A stretch of 64,000 nucleotides of DNA from Collimonas sp. OK307 (GCF_900113705.1 NZ_FOQI01000008.1:124001-188000); one strand, 5' to 3'. Positions 52,306 through 63,151 are shown, numbered from the stretch's first letter. Numbers and translations are program-made. Notes: generated from the letters alone by a model not told the origin.

Positions 52306-53448
52306 TTAGTAAGCAGTGTGCTCGTTGTCTTCAATGTGCTTCAAGGTGACCTTGCCGCGCATGACCCGGTACACCCAGGTGGTGTACAGCATGATGATCG
52401 GCAGCATGATGACCACTACCCAGAACATGATGCCCAGCGTCTTGTGGCTCGATACCGCATCCCAGATAGTGAGGCTGCTGTTGGGGTCGAGCGAGGAGGG
52501 CATGATGAACGGGAACAGGGAGGCGCCCGCAGTCAGGATGATGCCGGTCACGCTGAAGCCGCTGGACAGGAATGCTGCCATTGCCTTGTCAGCGACGCTG
52601 AATACCACGCACAGCAATGCCCCGGCGACGGCAATGACCGGCAAGGCCCAGGTGGCGGGCCAGTGCGCGTAGTTGTCGAACCAGGCGCCGTTGACGGTAG
52701 CGACGGTTTTGACGATCGGCATGAAAGCGCTGTTCGGGTCCGGCATGCCGGTGATGCGGTAACCGTTGATGCCGAACGCAACCCAGAAGCCGCCAGCCAC
52801 GAACAGCAGTATCGTCACCAGGCCCGCGACTTTAGCCACGCTGCGGGCGCGTTGGGCGATCAGCGCATCGGTCTTGACTTGCAGGTAAGCGGCGCCATGC
52901 ATCAGCAACATGGCAACGCTGAGCAAACCGGCCAGCAGCCCGAACGGATTCAACAGTTGGAAAAAGTTGCCGGTATATTCAACCCGCATGGTGTCGTCAT
53001 AATGAAACGGCACACCGAGGAACAGGTTGCCGAACGCCACGCCGAAAATCAGCGGCGGCACGAAACCGCCGGCGAACAGGCCCCAGTCCCAGGCATTGCG
53101 CCAGCGGGTATCGGCCACCTTGCTGCGGTAATCGAAGCCGACCGGGCGGAAGAACAGTGAGAACAGCAGCAGCATCAGCGCCACATAAAAGCCCGAAAAC
53201 GCGGCGCCATACACTAGCGGCCACGCGGCAAAAATCGCGCCGCCGGCAGTGATGAACCAGGTTTGATTGCCTTCCCAGGTGCTGCCTATCGAATTGATGA
53301 TGACGCGGCGCTCACCGTCGGTCTTGCCGATGAAAGGCAGCAGCATGCCGACCCCGAAATCGAAGCCGTCTGTCAGTGCGAATCCGATCAGCAGCACGCC
53401 GACGAAGCCCCACCAGATTATTTTTAATGTTTCGTAGTCAAAGATCAT
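52306..53448 (-). CDS. cydB: Cytochrome bd oxidase subunit II
   Basis: A 380-residue subunit with eight to nine helices. [20 protein letters not shown] at the N-terminus and [20 protein letters not shown] are the family signatures. It pairs with CydA in the quinol oxidase that reduces O2 to water with high affinity. The gene lies 10 bp behind cydA and ahead of cydX. Confidence 0.97.
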   Translation of the reverse strand: MIFDYETLKIIWWGFVGVLLIGFALTDGFDFGVGMLLPFIGKTDGERRVIINSIGSTWEGNQTWFITAGGAIFAAWPLVYGAAFSGFYVALMLLLFSLFFRPVGFDYRSKVADTRWRNAWDWGLFAGGFVPPLIFGVAFGNLFLGVPFHYDDTMRVEYTGNFFQLLNPFGLLAGLLSVAMLLMHGAAYLQVKTDALIAQRARSVAKVAGLVTILLFVAGGFWVAFGINGYRITGMPDPNSAFMPIVKTVATVNGAWFDNYAHWPATWALPVIAVAGALLCVVFSVADKAMAAFLSSGFSVTGIILTAGASLFPFIMPSSLDPNSSLTIWDAVSSHKTLGIMFWVVVIMLPIIMLYTTWVYRVMRGKVTLKHIEDNEHTAY

Positions 53449-53458
53449 GGTGTTCTCC

Positions 53459-55057
53459 TTATGCCTTGGCTGTGCTGTCGTGGCTGATGCCCGTACTTGG
53501 CTGATCCGCTTGCTCCCAGTGATACTTGCCGGTATGCAGGCTGCTTGGGCCGCGCCGGGCGTACTTCACCATCAATATCATTTCAATCACGAACAGGAAG
53601 GTGTAGAAGCCGAGGAATCCGGCCAGGCTGAAATACAAGCTGCCTGGCTGCAACGTTGATGCCGATAAATGGGTCGGCAGCACGCCCGAGATGGTCCATG
53701 GCTGACGGCCATATTCAGCCAGCACCCAGCCCAGCTCGATCGCTACCCATGGCAACGGAATGCTGTACACGGCAAGGCGCAGCAGCCAGCGTTGCTTCGC
53801 CAGTTGCTTGCGGATCAGGAAGTAGAACGAGCAAGAGAATATGAACAGGAACAGGATCCCCAGCCCGACCATCAGCCGGAACGACCAGAACATCGGCGCT
53901 ATTTTCGGGAAGGTGTCATTGACCGCCATCGCAATTTGTTCGGGCGTGGCGTCGACCACCTTCGGCGTGTATTTCTTCAGCAGCAGCCCGTAGCCGAGAT
54001 CGTGTTTCAGCTTGTCGAAATCGGCAATCGCTTCCGGCGATTTGTCGCCGCCTTTGAGGCGGGTCAGGGCGGCATACGCCAGCATGCCGTTGCGAATACG
54101 CACTTCATGCTCTTTTTTCAGGTCGTGGATGCCGGTGATCTGCTTGTCCACCGAGCGGGTGCCGATCAAGCCCAGCACGTAGGGAATCTTGAACGCGTAA
54201 TCGGTGCGTTGTTCCTTCTCGTTCGGCCAGCCGAACACGGTGATGCCGGCCGGCGCTGCCTCGGTATGCCATTCGGCTTCCATCGCTGCCATCTTGACCT
54301 TGTTGACTTCGCCTGCGGTATAACCGGATTCGTCGCCGAGCACGATGACCGACAAGGTCGACGCCAGGCCGAAGCCGGCGGCAATCGCAAATGACCGCAA
54401 GGCAAATGCGGTGTCGCGACCTTTCAACAGGTAGTAGGCGGAGATGCCGAGCACGAACATCGAGGCGGCGACGTAGCCGGCTGACAAAGTGTGGACGAAC
54501 TTGACCTGGGCCACCGGATTGAAGATGACATCGACGATGCTGGTCAGCTCCATGCGCATGGTTTCATAGTTGAACTCGGCGCCGACCGGATTGTTCATCC
54601 AGCCGTTGGCGATCAGGATCCACAGCGCAGACAGGCTGGAGCCGAGCGCCACCAGGAACGTAATCAGCAAATGCTGGACCCGCGACAAGCGATCCCAGCC
54701 AAAGAAGAACAGGCCGACGAAAGTCGATTCGAGGAAGAACGCCATCATCCCCTCGATCGCCAGCGGCGTGCCAAAGATATCGCCGACATAGTGCGAGTAG
54801 TAAGACCAGTTGGTGCCGAACTGGAATTCCAGCGTGATGCCAGTGGCGATCCCCATCGCGAAGTTAATCCCGAACAATTTGCCCCAGAAGCGGGTCATGT
54901 CTTTGTAGATCGGGCTGCCGGTCATCACATAGACCGACTCCATGATCACCAGGATCCATGCCAGTCCGAGCGTGAGCGGTACAAACAGGAAGTGGAACAT
55001 CGCGGTCGCGGCGAACTGCAGGCGAGATAAGGCGACGACTTCATCAATAGGAATCAT
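53459..55057 (-). CDS. cydA: Cytochrome bd oxidase subunit I
   Basis: The 532-residue subunit carries [20 protein letters not shown], with the heme b595-ligand His near residue 22, and [18 protein letters not shown], the GRQPW quinol motif. Its length fits the long-Q-loop subfamily of Gammaproteobacteria-type bd-I oxidases. It binds hemes b558, b595 and d at the periplasmic side. Its start overlaps the cydP-like stop by 4 bp. Confidence 0.97.
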   Translation of the reverse strand: MIPIDEVVALSRLQFAATAMFHFLFVPLTLGLAWILVIMESVYVMTGSPIYKDMTRFWGKLFGINFAMGIATGITLEFQFGTNWSYYSHYVGDIFGTPLAIEGMMAFFLESTFVGLFFFGWDRLSRVQHLLITFLVALGSSLSALWILIANGWMNNPVGAEFNYETMRMELTSIVDVIFNPVAQVKFVHTLSAGYVAASMFVLGISAYYLLKGRDTAFALRSFAIAAGFGLASTLSVIVLGDESGYTAGEVNKVKMAAMEAEWHTEAAPAGITVFGWPNEKEQRTDYAFKIPYVLGLIGTRSVDKQITGIHDLKKEHEVRIRNGMLAYAALTRLKGGDKSPEAIADFDKLKHDLGYGLLLKKYTPKVVDATPEQIAMAVNDTFPKIAPMFWSFRLMVGLGILFLFIFSCSFYFLIRKQLAKQRWLLRLAVYSIPLPWVAIELGWVLAEYGRQPWTISGVLPTHLSASTLQPGSLYFSLAGFLGFYTFLFVIEMILMVKYARRGPSSLHTGKYHWEQADQPSTGISHDSTAKA

Positions 55058-55302
55058 TGGCGGGTCTCCGAAGAGGAAGGGTGGAAGGAGCTAGAAGGGG
55101 TGGAAAGCGATGCGGCTGGCGGCTGGCTCAGGAAATGTTGCTCGACCAGTTCGGTCGGCATACGCATTTTCTTGGTTTGCGGTTCAGAGAAGAAGGCTTT
55201 CCACAGCAGCGTCAACAGGGCGATCTTGACGATCAGGATCAGCGTGATCTCGACCGCCAGCGGCAAGCGCGTGAATCTTTTTTTTGCGGAGAAAGACTGC
55301 AT
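55054..55302 (-). CDS. Small cytochrome oxidase-associated protein (CydP-like)
   Basis: An 82-residue protein. One hydrophobic helix (about residues 16-36, VEITLILIVKIALLTLLWKA) follows a basic N-terminus, then MRMPTELVEQHFL and a Ser/Pro-rich tail. This matches the small CydP-type protein found upstream of cydA in many beta- and gammaproteobacteria; its role in oxidase assembly is inferred. It overlaps cydA by 4 bp and follows the GbsR-type regulator by 4 bp. Confidence 0.75.
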   Translation of the reverse strand: MQSFSAKKRFTRLPLAVEITLILIVKIALLTLLWKAFFSEPQTKKMRMPTELVEQHFLSQPPAASLSTPSSSFHPSSSETRQ

Positions 55303-55306
55303 GCGT

Positions 55307-55960
55307 CTAATCCTTTAACTGGACCGTCAGTTGCACGTCAGGGTGATCGCCATGGGTTTTGCTGCTGCTCGATGTGCCACGGAATTTGTCGCGCACGTCC
55401 AGCAATTTCTTGACCTTGGATCCCATCTTCATCAGAGATGCCAGGGTTTCCGGAGACAAGCGTTGCACATCGTCGAACCAGGAACTGGATAATTCGATCA
55501 GATTGTACATCTCGCGCATCCGTTGTTGTGCTTGTTTATCAATATCGTTGGCGGGATTCTCCAGCAAAGCATCCCGCAGCATCGACAAAGTCGGCTCAAT
55601 CTCACGCCGGCGGCGCTCTTCCAGCAGGGTCTTGAAAATATCCCAGATATCCTTTGGCGGTTCGAAGTATTCACGGCGGTCGCCCGGCTGGTGCAATAGC
55701 TTGACCAGTCGCCAGGATTGCAATTCTTTCAAGCCCATGCTGACGTTCGAGCGCGAAAAAGTCAGGTAATCGGCAATCTGGTCGGCGTTCAAGGGCTGGC
55801 CAAGCACATACAGCAAGGCATAGATCTGGCCGACCGTGCGATTGATGCCCCAGCGGCTACCCATTTCGCCGAAGTGCGAGATGAAGCGCTGGGTTAGCGG
55901 TGTGAGAGGAGTGAGCGGGGTGCTTGCGCCCGGGGAATTGGTGGCTTGGGTAGTTGGCAT
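55307..55960 (-). CDS. GbsR/MarR-family transcriptional regulator
   Basis: A 217-residue MarR-like winged helix of the GbsR type: SRWGINRTVGQIYALLYVLG, then NADQIADYLTFSRSNVSMGL as the recognition helix and QSWRLVKLLHQPGDRREYFE as the wing. It heads the cyd operon, ending 4 bp before the cydP-like gene. A perfect 18-bp palindrome lies 12 bp in front of its ATG, so it most likely autoregulates the whole operon. Confidence 0.88.
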   Translation of the reverse strand: MPTTQATNSPGASTPLTPLTPLTQRFISHFGEMGSRWGINRTVGQIYALLYVLGQPLNADQIADYLTFSRSNVSMGLKELQSWRLVKLLHQPGDRREYFEPPKDIWDIFKTLLEERRRREIEPTLSMLRDALLENPANDIDKQAQQRMREMYNLIELSSSWFDDVQRLSPETLASLMKMGSKVKKLLDVRDKFRGTSSSSKTHGDHPDVQLTVQLKD

Positions 55961-55972
55961 GATGTTTTGAAT

Positions 55973-55990
55973 TTTCAGTAATTACTGAAA
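55973..55990. promoter_or_regulatory. 18-bp perfect palindrome TTTCAGTAATTACTGAAA before the cyd operon
   Basis: An uninterrupted 18-bp palindrome, 12 bp upstream of the GbsR-type regulator start, over the expected promoter of the cyd operon. MarR/GbsR regulators bind palindromes of this size. No second copy lies before cydA. Confidence 0.8.
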
Positions 55991-56189
55991 TATAAGTTAA
56001 AACAGGAATGTGTGCAAGGTTGTTGCTTTATGATTACTCATTTGCGCGGATTGATGGTGATGCTACAAGGAAGTGGCAACTTAGCTGCAACTAAGTCGAT
56101 GTTGCATCGCACGATAGGGCATTGAGCCGTTATAATTTCAGGTTAAGAGGTTTTGTAGCGATTTTTTTAATTATTGACGAGAGCACACC

Positions 56190-56726
56190 ATGAGTCTGAA
56201 TCAAGTATCGGCCGGGCGCGATTTGCCAAACGATTTCAACGTCATCATCGAAATCCCGATGAATGCCGATCCGATCAAGTACGAAGTCGACAAGGAGTCC
56301 GGCGCGATTTTTGTTGATCGCTTCATGGGTACTGCAATGCATTACCCTTGCAACTACGGCTATATCCCGCAAACCCTGTCGGAAGACGGCGATCCGGTCG
56401 ACGTGCTGGTGATCACTCCGTTCCCGCTGTTCCCAGGCGTGGTTGTACGTTGCCGCCCGGTCGGTGTGTTGAAGATGTCGGACGAAGCCGGCCAGGACGC
56501 CAAGTTGCTGGCGGTGCCGGTCGACAAGGTGCTGAGCATCTATACCCACTGGCAGAAACCGGAAGACATGAATGAACTGCGCTTGAAGCAGATCCAGCAT
56601 TTCTTCGAGCACTACAAGGATCTGGAAAAGGGCAAATGGGTCAAGATCGACGGTTGGTTCGGTCCGGATGAAGCGCGCAAGGAAATCCTGGCGGGTGTTG
56701 AGGCTTACAAAAAATCCATCGCGTAA
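56190..56726 (+). CDS. ppa: Inorganic pyrophosphatase
   Basis: The 178-residue soluble enzyme hydrolyses PPi to phosphate. The active-site signature is DGDPVDVLV (residues about 66-74, three Asp ligands), preceded by YNYGYIPQT-type sequence [13 protein letters not shown]. The N-terminus [20 protein letters not shown] is typical. A GC-rich hairpin with six T residues (56757-56776) ends the gene. It is divergent from the cyd operon, which starts at 55960. Confidence 0.97.
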   Translation: MSLNQVSAGRDLPNDFNVIIEIPMNADPIKYEVDKESGAIFVDRFMGTAMHYPCNYGYIPQTLSEDGDPVDVLVITPFPLFPGVVVRCRPVGVLKMSDEAGQDAKLLAVPVDKVLSIYTHWQKPEDMNELRLKQIQHFFEHYKDLEKGKWVKIDGWFGPDEARKEILAGVEAYKKSIA

Positions 56727-56756
56727 TTAGTACCGTTGGACAGGTTTGTCAAAAAG

Positions 56757-56776
56757 CGCACTTCGGTGCGTTTTTT
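56757..56776 (+). terminator. Rho-independent terminator after ppa
   Basis: CGCAC (56757-56761), TTCG loop, GTGCG (56766-56770), then six T residues. It could also work for the convergent eamA transcript, because A-rich sequence lies on the other side. Confidence 0.85.
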
Positions 56777-57659
56777 ATTGCCTGCTCGTTTTTACTAGCA
56801 ACATCAACCGCCCACCAAACAAATTCAAAGCAAGCCCACCCAACACCAGCAACCCCGCAACGATTTTCCACCACTCCAGCGATTCACCCAGCACGATGGC
56901 GGCGCTCAGCATGCCTACCAGTGGCACCAGCAACGAGAACGGCGCCACCGTGGCCGCCGGGTATTTGCGCATCAGGATGGTCCAGATGCCATAGCCGACG
57001 ATGGTGTTGGGGTAGGACTGATAAAACACGGCAGCCACCGAAACCCAGCCAAAGTGCGTAAACGCGTTGTGCCAGGCGGCAGGGCCTTCAAACACGGCTG
57101 AGGCCAACAGCAACGGCGGCGATGCAATCAACGAACCCCAGGCCATCAGCGCCAGTGGATTGACTTTGCCGATTCTCTTGGTGACGATATTGGCGCTGGC
57201 CCAGCTGAGACCGGCGCCGATGACCAGCAGGAAGCCGATCACAGTGGCTTTCGCTTCCAGATGAGCGGCGACCAGCACAATCCCGGCCAGCGCCACCAGC
57301 GCGCCAAGTAATTGCGTCACCAGTGGCCGTTCACCAAGCAGCAGCACCGCCAGGCCGATAGTGAAAAACGCTTGCAGCTGAATCACCAGCGAAGCCAGGC
57401 CGGCGCCGATACCCATCTGCATGCCCGAGAACAGCAAGGAAAACTGTAGTGCGAACTGGAATAGGCCGAAACCGATCAGGTAACGCCAGGGAATCGCCGG
57501 CCTTTTGATGAAAAACACCAGCGGCAGTGCGGCAAACACGAAACGCAGCGCCGAAAACAGCAGTGGTGGCAAACCTGCCAGGCCAATCTTGATCACGACA
57601 AAATTCAACCCCCAGATCGTGACGGTCAGCAAGGCTAGCAAGATATGGGTGGGTTGCAT
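56775..57659 (-). CDS. EamA/DMT-family transporter
   Basis: A 294-residue, ten-helix drug/metabolite transporter with two EamA repeats (ILLALLTVTIWGLNFVVIKI and GFLLVIGAGLSWASANIVTK). It exports small metabolites; E. coli EamA exports cysteine and O-acetylserine. The start at 57659 (MQPTHILLA) is chosen over a longer frame whose first 50 residues look unrelated. It ends in the ppa terminator region. Confidence 0.9.
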   Translation of the reverse strand: MQPTHILLALLTVTIWGLNFVVIKIGLAGLPPLLFSALRFVFAALPLVFFIKRPAIPWRYLIGFGLFQFALQFSLLFSGMQMGIGAGLASLVIQLQAFFTIGLAVLLLGERPLVTQLLGALVALAGIVLVAAHLEAKATVIGFLLVIGAGLSWASANIVTKRIGKVNPLALMAWGSLIASPPLLLASAVFEGPAAWHNAFTHFGWVSVAAVFYQSYPNTIVGYGIWTILMRKYPAATVAPFSLLVPLVGMLSAAIVLGESLEWWKIVAGLLVLGGLALNLFGGRLMLLVKTSRQ

Positions 57660-57709
57660 GGCGGTTCTTTGTGTGAGGTCGGGCCGGATGCGTGGCCGAC
57701 AATGGTATT

Positions 57710-57726
57710 TGTATAGGTCTGATACA
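57710..57726. promoter_or_regulatory. GntR-type operator candidate TGTAT-N7-ATACA
   Basis: Perfect 5-bp arms in the 360-bp gap between eamA and kdgD. Glucarate operons in related bacteria are often controlled by GntR-family regulators, and this dyad has their layout. No regulator gene is adjacent, and the rest of the gap (57727-58019) holds no recognisable gene. Confidence 0.3.
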
Positions 57727-58019
57727 GCAAGTGCCAATGCCGCTGCTATCGATAGATGTTTAAATAAGCAACTTATAGGATGACGTATGACTTGGTGGGC
57801 TGATCCCCAGTACAATTGAACGGGGCTAGCAATTTAGCATCCGCGCCAGGCGTGCAGTGCGAGCATTGCCATGGAAAGTCGATATTGCTTTGTTTTTTTA
57901 GGAATATTTCCAAACAGATCTTGCGGGTCGATATTTTTACTTGTACGATGACAGACATCAAATAAGATTAAATGCAGTAGGAAATTTCCGCTTTTCTCAA
58001 TCTTTCATCAACGACCATC

Positions 58020-58934
58020 ATGTTCACACCACAAGACCTGAAACAAATCCTCTCTTCCGGCTTGCTTTCTTTCCCGATTACCGACTTTGACGCTGACGGC
58101 AATTTTGTCTCCAGGCCCTACGCAGATCGTCTGGAATGGCTGGCGCCGTATGGTGCGACCGCGCTATTTGTTGCCGGTGGAACAGGCGAATTTTTCTCCC
58201 TGACGCCAGAGGATTACACGAAAGTTGTAAAGGTCGCAGTTGAAACCTGTCGCGGCAAGGTGCCTATCCTGGCCGGAGCAGGCGGCCCGACCCGTACTGC
58301 AATTGCTTACGCGCAAGAGGCGGAAAAGCTAGGTGCCCATGGCGTGTTGCTAATGCCGCATTATCTGACCGAAGCCAGCCAGGATGGCCTGGTAGCGCAT
58401 ATCGAAGCAGTCTGCAAATCCGTCAAATTCGGTGTGGTTGTGTACAACCGCAACGTATGCCGCCTGGATGCCGATTCGCTGCTGAAACTGGCTGACCGTT
58501 GTCCGAACCTGATCGGTTTTAAAGACGGTATCGGTGAAATCGAATTGATGGTCACGATCCGGCGCAAGCTGGGCGACCGCTTTACTTACCTGGGCGGTTT
58601 GCCTACTGCGGAAGTGTATGCCTCCGCCTATAAAGCACTGGGCGTGCCGGTATATTCTTCGGCAGTGTTCAATTTCATCCCGAAAACGGCAATTGATTTC
58701 TACGAAGCGGTGCGCACCGATGATTTCGCGACGACTAACCGCCTCATCGACGATTTCTTCTTACCTTACCTGGCGATCAGAAACCGGAAGCAAGGTTATG
58801 CCGTCAGTATCGTGAAAGCCGGCGCAACCTTGGTCGGCCACACTGCGGGCCCGGTGCGGACGCCATTGACGGATATGACGCCGCAAGAATGCGAACGGCT
58901 TGATGTGTTGATCAAATCCCTTGGTCCGCAGTAG
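58020..58934 (+). CDS. kdgD: 5-dehydro-4-deoxyglucarate dehydratase
   Basis: A 304-residue DHDPS-family enzyme. [14 protein letters not shown] contains the Schiff-base lysine, [20 protein letters not shown] the family's substrate loop, and [13 protein letters not shown] the active-site Tyr. It converts 5-dehydro-4-deoxy-D-glucarate to 2,5-dioxopentanoate, CO2 and water. It leads the glucarate operon with gudD and the MFS gene. No strong ribosome site precedes the ATG. Confidence 0.93.
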   Translation: MFTPQDLKQILSSGLLSFPITDFDADGNFVSRPYADRLEWLAPYGATALFVAGGTGEFFSLTPEDYTKVVKVAVETCRGKVPILAGAGGPTRTAIAYAQEAEKLGAHGVLLMPHYLTEASQDGLVAHIEAVCKSVKFGVVVYNRNVCRLDADSLLKLADRCPNLIGFKDGIGEIELMVTIRRKLGDRFTYLGGLPTAEVYASAYKALGVPVYSSAVFNFIPKTAIDFYEAVRTDDFATTNRLIDDFFLPYLAIRNRKQGYAVSIVKAGATLVGHTAGPVRTPLTDMTPQECERLDVLIKSLGPQ

Positions 58935-59011
58935 GTCTCTTTAATACATATCGAATAGGCGCACAAGTTCAGCGCCAGGATTAATACTAAGTTTTGGAAC
59001 TGGAGACAACC

Positions 59012-60367
59012 ATGTCGAACACAAACAATCCTTTACCTGCCAATGACACGCCGCGTATCGTGTCCTTGCAGGTGATACCCGTCGCAGGCCGGGACAGTAT
59101 GCTGCTTAACCTGAGCGGCGCTCACGGCCCTTACTTCACGCGCAATATCGTCATCCTGACCGACAGTTCCGGCGAGACGGGCGTTGGCGAAGTTCCTGGC
59201 GGCGAGAAAATCAGGCAGGCACTGGAAGATGCAAGACAGCTGGTTGTCGGCCAGTCTATCGGCGATTACAACAATATCCTTAACCAGGCACGCCAGGCTT
59301 TTCAGGGCAGAGATGCCGGCGGTCGCGGCTTGCAGACTTTCGACTTGCGTATTGCGGTACACGCGGTCACGGCGCTGGAAGCAGCGCTGCTTGACCTGTT
59401 GGGCAAGTTCTTGAAGGTACCTGTAGCAGCCCTGCTGGGCGAGGGGCAACAGCGCGATGCAGTAGAAATGCTCGGCTACCTGTTCTATATCGGCGATCGC
59501 AAAAACACGGACTTGCCGTATGCCTCAGCCGACGACGAACCTGATGACTGGCTACGCCTGCGTCATGAGGCCGCTATGACGACCGAGGCCATTGTCGAGT
59601 TGGCGCGCGCCGCCCATGACCGATACGGTTTCAACGACTTCAAGCTGAAAGGCGGCGTGTTGCGCGGTGAAGATGAAATGGAAGCCGTGACCGCTCTGTC
59701 GGAGGAGTTCGCTGAAGCCCGCATTACGCTGGATCCGAATGGCGGCTGGCTGCTTAAAGATGCAATCCGCCTGTGCCGTGACAAGCGCGACGTGCTGGCC
59801 TATGCGGAAGATCCATGTGGAGCGGAAAACGGCTATTCCGGGCGCGAAGTAATGGCGGAGTTCCGCCGCGCCACCGGCCTGCTGACTGCGACAAACATGA
59901 TCGCCACCGACTGGCGTGAGATGCGCCATGCGATTCAGTTGCAGTCGGTCGACATACCCTTGGCCGATCCGCATTTCTGGACCATGCAAGGTTCTGTGCG
60001 CGTAGCGCAAATGTGCAATGAATGGGATCTCACTTGGGGCTCTCATTCGAATAACCACTTCGATATTTCCCTGGCGATGTTCACCCATGTCGCTGCTGCA
60101 GCACCTGGAAAAATTACCGCGATTGACACCCACTGGATCTGGCAGGACGGCCAGCGGCTGACAAAAGAGCCGTTGAAGATAGAAGGTGGATTGGTTCAGG
60201 TGCCTAAAAAACCTGGCTTGGGAATCGAGGTCGACATGGCTGAAATCGAGGCGGCTCATCAACTCTATCGCAACATGGGACTAGGTGCGCGAGACGATGC
60301 GATAGCAATGCAATATCTCATCCCTGGATGGAAATTCAATAACAAAATGCCTTGCCTGGTCCGCTAA
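59012..60367 (+). CDS. gudD: Glucarate dehydratase
   Basis: The 451-residue enolase-superfamily enzyme has [20 protein letters not shown], the catalytic-barrel sequence [20 protein letters not shown] (Lys-x-Lys base), [18 protein letters not shown] and the metal-ligand region [20 protein letters not shown]. It dehydrates D-glucarate to 5-dehydro-4-deoxyglucarate. GGAGACAACC before the ATG at 59012 fixes the start over a longer in-frame one. It is second in the operon. Confidence 0.95.
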   Translation: MSNTNNPLPANDTPRIVSLQVIPVAGRDSMLLNLSGAHGPYFTRNIVILTDSSGETGVGEVPGGEKIRQALEDARQLVVGQSIGDYNNILNQARQAFQGRDAGGRGLQTFDLRIAVHAVTALEAALLDLLGKFLKVPVAALLGEGQQRDAVEMLGYLFYIGDRKNTDLPYASADDEPDDWLRLRHEAAMTTEAIVELARAAHDRYGFNDFKLKGGVLRGEDEMEAVTALSEEFAEARITLDPNGGWLLKDAIRLCRDKRDVLAYAEDPCGAENGYSGREVMAEFRRATGLLTATNMIATDWREMRHAIQLQSVDIPLADPHFWTMQGSVRVAQMCNEWDLTWGSHSNNHFDISLAMFTHVAAAAPGKITAIDTHWIWQDGQRLTKEPLKIEGGLVQVPKKPGLGIEVDMAEIEAAHQLYRNMGLGARDDAIAMQYLIPGWKFNNKMPCLVR

Positions 60368-60410
60368 AAAAATAACAGGTCTGGCAAATAAAATTCAAGG
60401 AGACAGCAGC

Positions 60411-61754
60411 ATGGGTACACTTCTAACAACGGGCGCTGAAGGTGGCGCCGCAACTAACAGCAATGCCCAAAGCATATTGGACGTTGCGATCAGTAAAGTG
60501 AAATGGCGGATATTGCCTTTATTCGTCGTCATGTTCATCGCAAACTACATCGATCGCGTCAATATCGGCTTCGTCCGTTCCCATCTGCAAACCGACCTCG
60601 GCATAGGCGCCGCGGCATTCGGACTTGGAGCCGGCCTGTTTTTTGTGGCCTACGCGGTATTTGAAGTGCCTTCGAATATCTTGCAGCAGCGTTTTGGGGC
60701 CAAGGCCTGGCTGACCCGCATCATGTTCACATGGGGAGTCGTGGCTACGGGCATGGCATTCATTACCGGTGAAACATCGTTCTATGTAATGCGCCTGTTG
60801 TTGGGAGTAGCCGAAGCCGGCTTCTTTCCAGGTGTCGTGTATTACTTTACCCAGTGGCTGCCGAATAGCGAACGCGGCAAAGCAATGGCGATTTTCCTCA
60901 GCGGATCTGCACTCGCATCCGTGATTTCCGGTCCTCTCTCAGGCGCGCTGCTGCAGATCGAAGGCGGTGGATTCCACGGCTGGCAATGGATGTTTATTAT
61001 CGAAGGTCTCGCATCGATCGTCTTGTGTGTTGTCGTCTGGTTCCGGCTGGATTCCCATCCACGTGACGCGAAATGGCTGACCGACGCCGAGCGCAACGCT
61101 TTAGCGGAGGTTATCGACGCCGAACAAAAAGAGCGCGAAGCCAACCGGCCAAAACATGTGAGTTCATTTACATTGCTGAAAGATAGCCGCATCGCGCTTT
61201 TCTGTTTCATCTATTTCGCGATCCAGCTGACTATCTACGGCGCCACGTTCTGGCTCCCAAGCATCATCAAGAAAATGGGCCATTTCAGCGAATTCCAGGT
61301 TGGCTTGTTCAACTCCATACCTTGGCTGATCTCTATCGTTGCAATGTATATTTTCGCCTCTCTGGCGACGCGCTTCAAGCATCAGCAAATGTGGGTGGCC
61401 ATAGCGCTTGTTGTCGCAGCCTGCGGGATGTTCATGTCTACCACCAGCGGCCCGGTCTTTGCATTTGTGGCGATCTGCTTTGCCGCGATAGGATTCAAGG
61501 CAGCCTCCTCACTTTTTTGGCCTATTCCCCAAGGCTACCTGGATGCCCGGATCGCGGCTGGCGTTATCGCACTGATTAATTCAATCGGGAATTTAGGCGG
61601 CTTCTTTGCACCTGCAACCTTTGGCTACCTGGAGCAAAAAACCGGGTCGATCCAGGGCGGGCTGTATGGTCTGGCCATCGCGTCGATAGTTGCAGCGGCG
61701 TTGGTCTTCTGGACTAAAAAATCGGCAACGGTAAAGTTGCCAGGTCGATCCTGA
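60411..61754 (+). CDS. gudP: MFS transporter for glucarate/galactarate (ACS family)
   Basis: A 447-residue anion:cation symporter: MFIANYIDRVNIGFVRSHLQ carries the family's D-R-x-N-I-G motif, VPSNILQQRFGAKAWLTRIM motif A, and GVAEAGFFPGVVYYFTQWLP the ACS motif. It likely imports D-glucarate. The gene is 43 bp behind gudD. After its stop a GCCGGCAG-N9-CTGCCGGC hairpin (61766-61790) without a T-run may help end the transcript. Confidence 0.9.
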   Translation: MGTLLTTGAEGGAATNSNAQSILDVAISKVKWRILPLFVVMFIANYIDRVNIGFVRSHLQTDLGIGAAAFGLGAGLFFVAYAVFEVPSNILQQRFGAKAWLTRIMFTWGVVATGMAFITGETSFYVMRLLLGVAEAGFFPGVVYYFTQWLPNSERGKAMAIFLSGSALASVISGPLSGALLQIEGGGFHGWQWMFIIEGLASIVLCVVVWFRLDSHPRDAKWLTDAERNALAEVIDAEQKEREANRPKHVSSFTLLKDSRIALFCFIYFAIQLTIYGATFWLPSIIKKMGHFSEFQVGLFNSIPWLISIVAMYIFASLATRFKHQQMWVAIALVVAACGMFMSTTSGPVFAFVAICFAAIGFKAASSLFWPIPQGYLDARIAAGVIALINSIGNLGGFFAPATFGYLEQKTGSIQGGLYGLAIASIVAAALVFWTKKSATVKLPGRS

Positions 61755-61823
61755 TCTTCGAGGATGCCGGCAGGTTGCATGACTGCCGGCTGTCTGACAG
61801 GGGCATCTAATGGCAACTGCTTG

Positions 61824-63020
61824 CTAAAGCGGCGTCGATCGGAACGGATTGCGATCGTTCAATTCGTCCATATAACTATCGATGCCGTCAGCCTCGCGCG
61901 CCAGGAAATTGGCTACCGCGTCGGCGAAGGCCGGACGTGCCAGCCAGTGCGCCGACCAGGTTTTTTGCGGTAAAAAGCCGCGCGCCATCTTGTGTTCGCC
62001 TTGGGCGCCACCTTCAAAGCAGGCGATTTTCTGTTCGATACAGAATTCCAGGGGCTGGTAGTAGGCGGTCTCAAAGTGCAGGCACGGGACGAATTCCAGT
62101 GCGCCCCAATAACGGCCGTATAAAGTTTGATCGGTATAGATCAACAACGACGATGCAATCGGCCGCCCGTTGCGTTCGGCCACGATCAGCAGGATGTTGT
62201 GCGGCATGCTGGCGCCGATCCTGAGGAAAAAATCCAGGTTCAGGTAGGGTGTGGAGCGATGCTCCGCATAGGTTTGCGCATAGCAGCGGTTGAAAAATAT
62301 CCAATCAGCCTCAGTCGCATCTTGCCCGCGCACCCGGCGCAGGCGCACCCCGGCATCGGCTACCTTGCGCCGTTCGGCGACGATATTCTTGCGCTTCTTG
62401 CGTTCCAGCGTATCGAGAAATTCGGTGAAATTACGATAACCAGGGTTCAGCCAATGAAACTGGACGCCGCTGCGCAGCAGGAAACCTGCTTGCTGCAGGG
62501 CCTCGGCTTGCGCGGCCGGCGGATACAGGATGTGGGTGGAGGAAGTCTGCGTATCTTTGCGTAATGACTTCAACACATCGATCAGCGCCGCCCGCGCCTG
62601 GTCGTCACGCGCCAGCAGGCGGCCGCCGGTGACGGGTGTAAACGGAATCGCCGACAGCAGTTTCGGATAATATTCCAGGCCATTGCGCTCATAGGCGTCG
62701 GCCCAGGCCCAGTCGAACACGTACTCACCGTACGAGTGAAATTTCACATACAAAGGCAGGGCGGCAATCAGGCGCGGCTGGCCGTCAACTTCATCCCACA
62801 GTGTCACGTATTGCGGTTGCCAGCCTGATTTTTCCGAGGCGCTGCCGCTTTCGTGCAAGGCATGCAGAAAAGCAAATGAGAGGAAGGGATTAGCATCGGC
62901 CTGAAAACCTAGCAGTTCGTCCCATGCTGTCTGGCCGACCTCGCTCAGGGATGAAATGATGCGCGTGGTGGGCTTGCTCGTGGTCTGGGTTGTTGTCCGG
63001 GTTGTAGTCTTGATAATCAA
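61824..63020 (-). CDS. FemAB-like/DUF482 acyltransferase
   Basis: A 398-residue GNAT-fold protein of the PF04339 (FemAB_like) family. FLSFAFLHALHESGSASEKS near the start, TGGRLLARDDQARAALIDVL, YAEHRSTPYLNLDFFLRIGA in the middle and GAQGEHKMARGFLPQKTWSA at the end match the family pattern. It probably transfers an acyl or aminoacyl group. The N-terminus (MIIKTTTRTTTQTTSKPTTR) is Thr-rich and likely disordered, so the true start may be at a later codon. Confidence 0.82.
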   Translation of the reverse strand: MIIKTTTRTTTQTTSKPTTRIISSLSEVGQTAWDELLGFQADANPFLSFAFLHALHESGSASEKSGWQPQYVTLWDEVDGQPRLIAALPLYVKFHSYGEYVFDWAWADAYERNGLEYYPKLLSAIPFTPVTGGRLLARDDQARAALIDVLKSLRKDTQTSSTHILYPPAAQAEALQQAGFLLRSGVQFHWLNPGYRNFTEFLDTLERKKRKNIVAERRKVADAGVRLRRVRGQDATEADWIFFNRCYAQTYAEHRSTPYLNLDFFLRIGASMPHNILLIVAERNGRPIASSLLIYTDQTLYGRYWGALEFVPCLHFETAYYQPLEFCIEQKIACFEGGAQGEHKMARGFLPQKTWSAHWLARPAFADAVANFLAREADGIDSYMDELNDRNPFRSTPL

Positions 63021-63151
63021 GGAGTTGGCGAGCCGTCAATGGGGGATAAAGTGTGGAGTTTAGCATCGCTGCCAACGCTCTGCCGCCCGCTCTCAAGGGT
63101 AAGGCATTAGCATGCGATAATTAGCCTATCAAGCAGAGCGCAGGAAGAATG

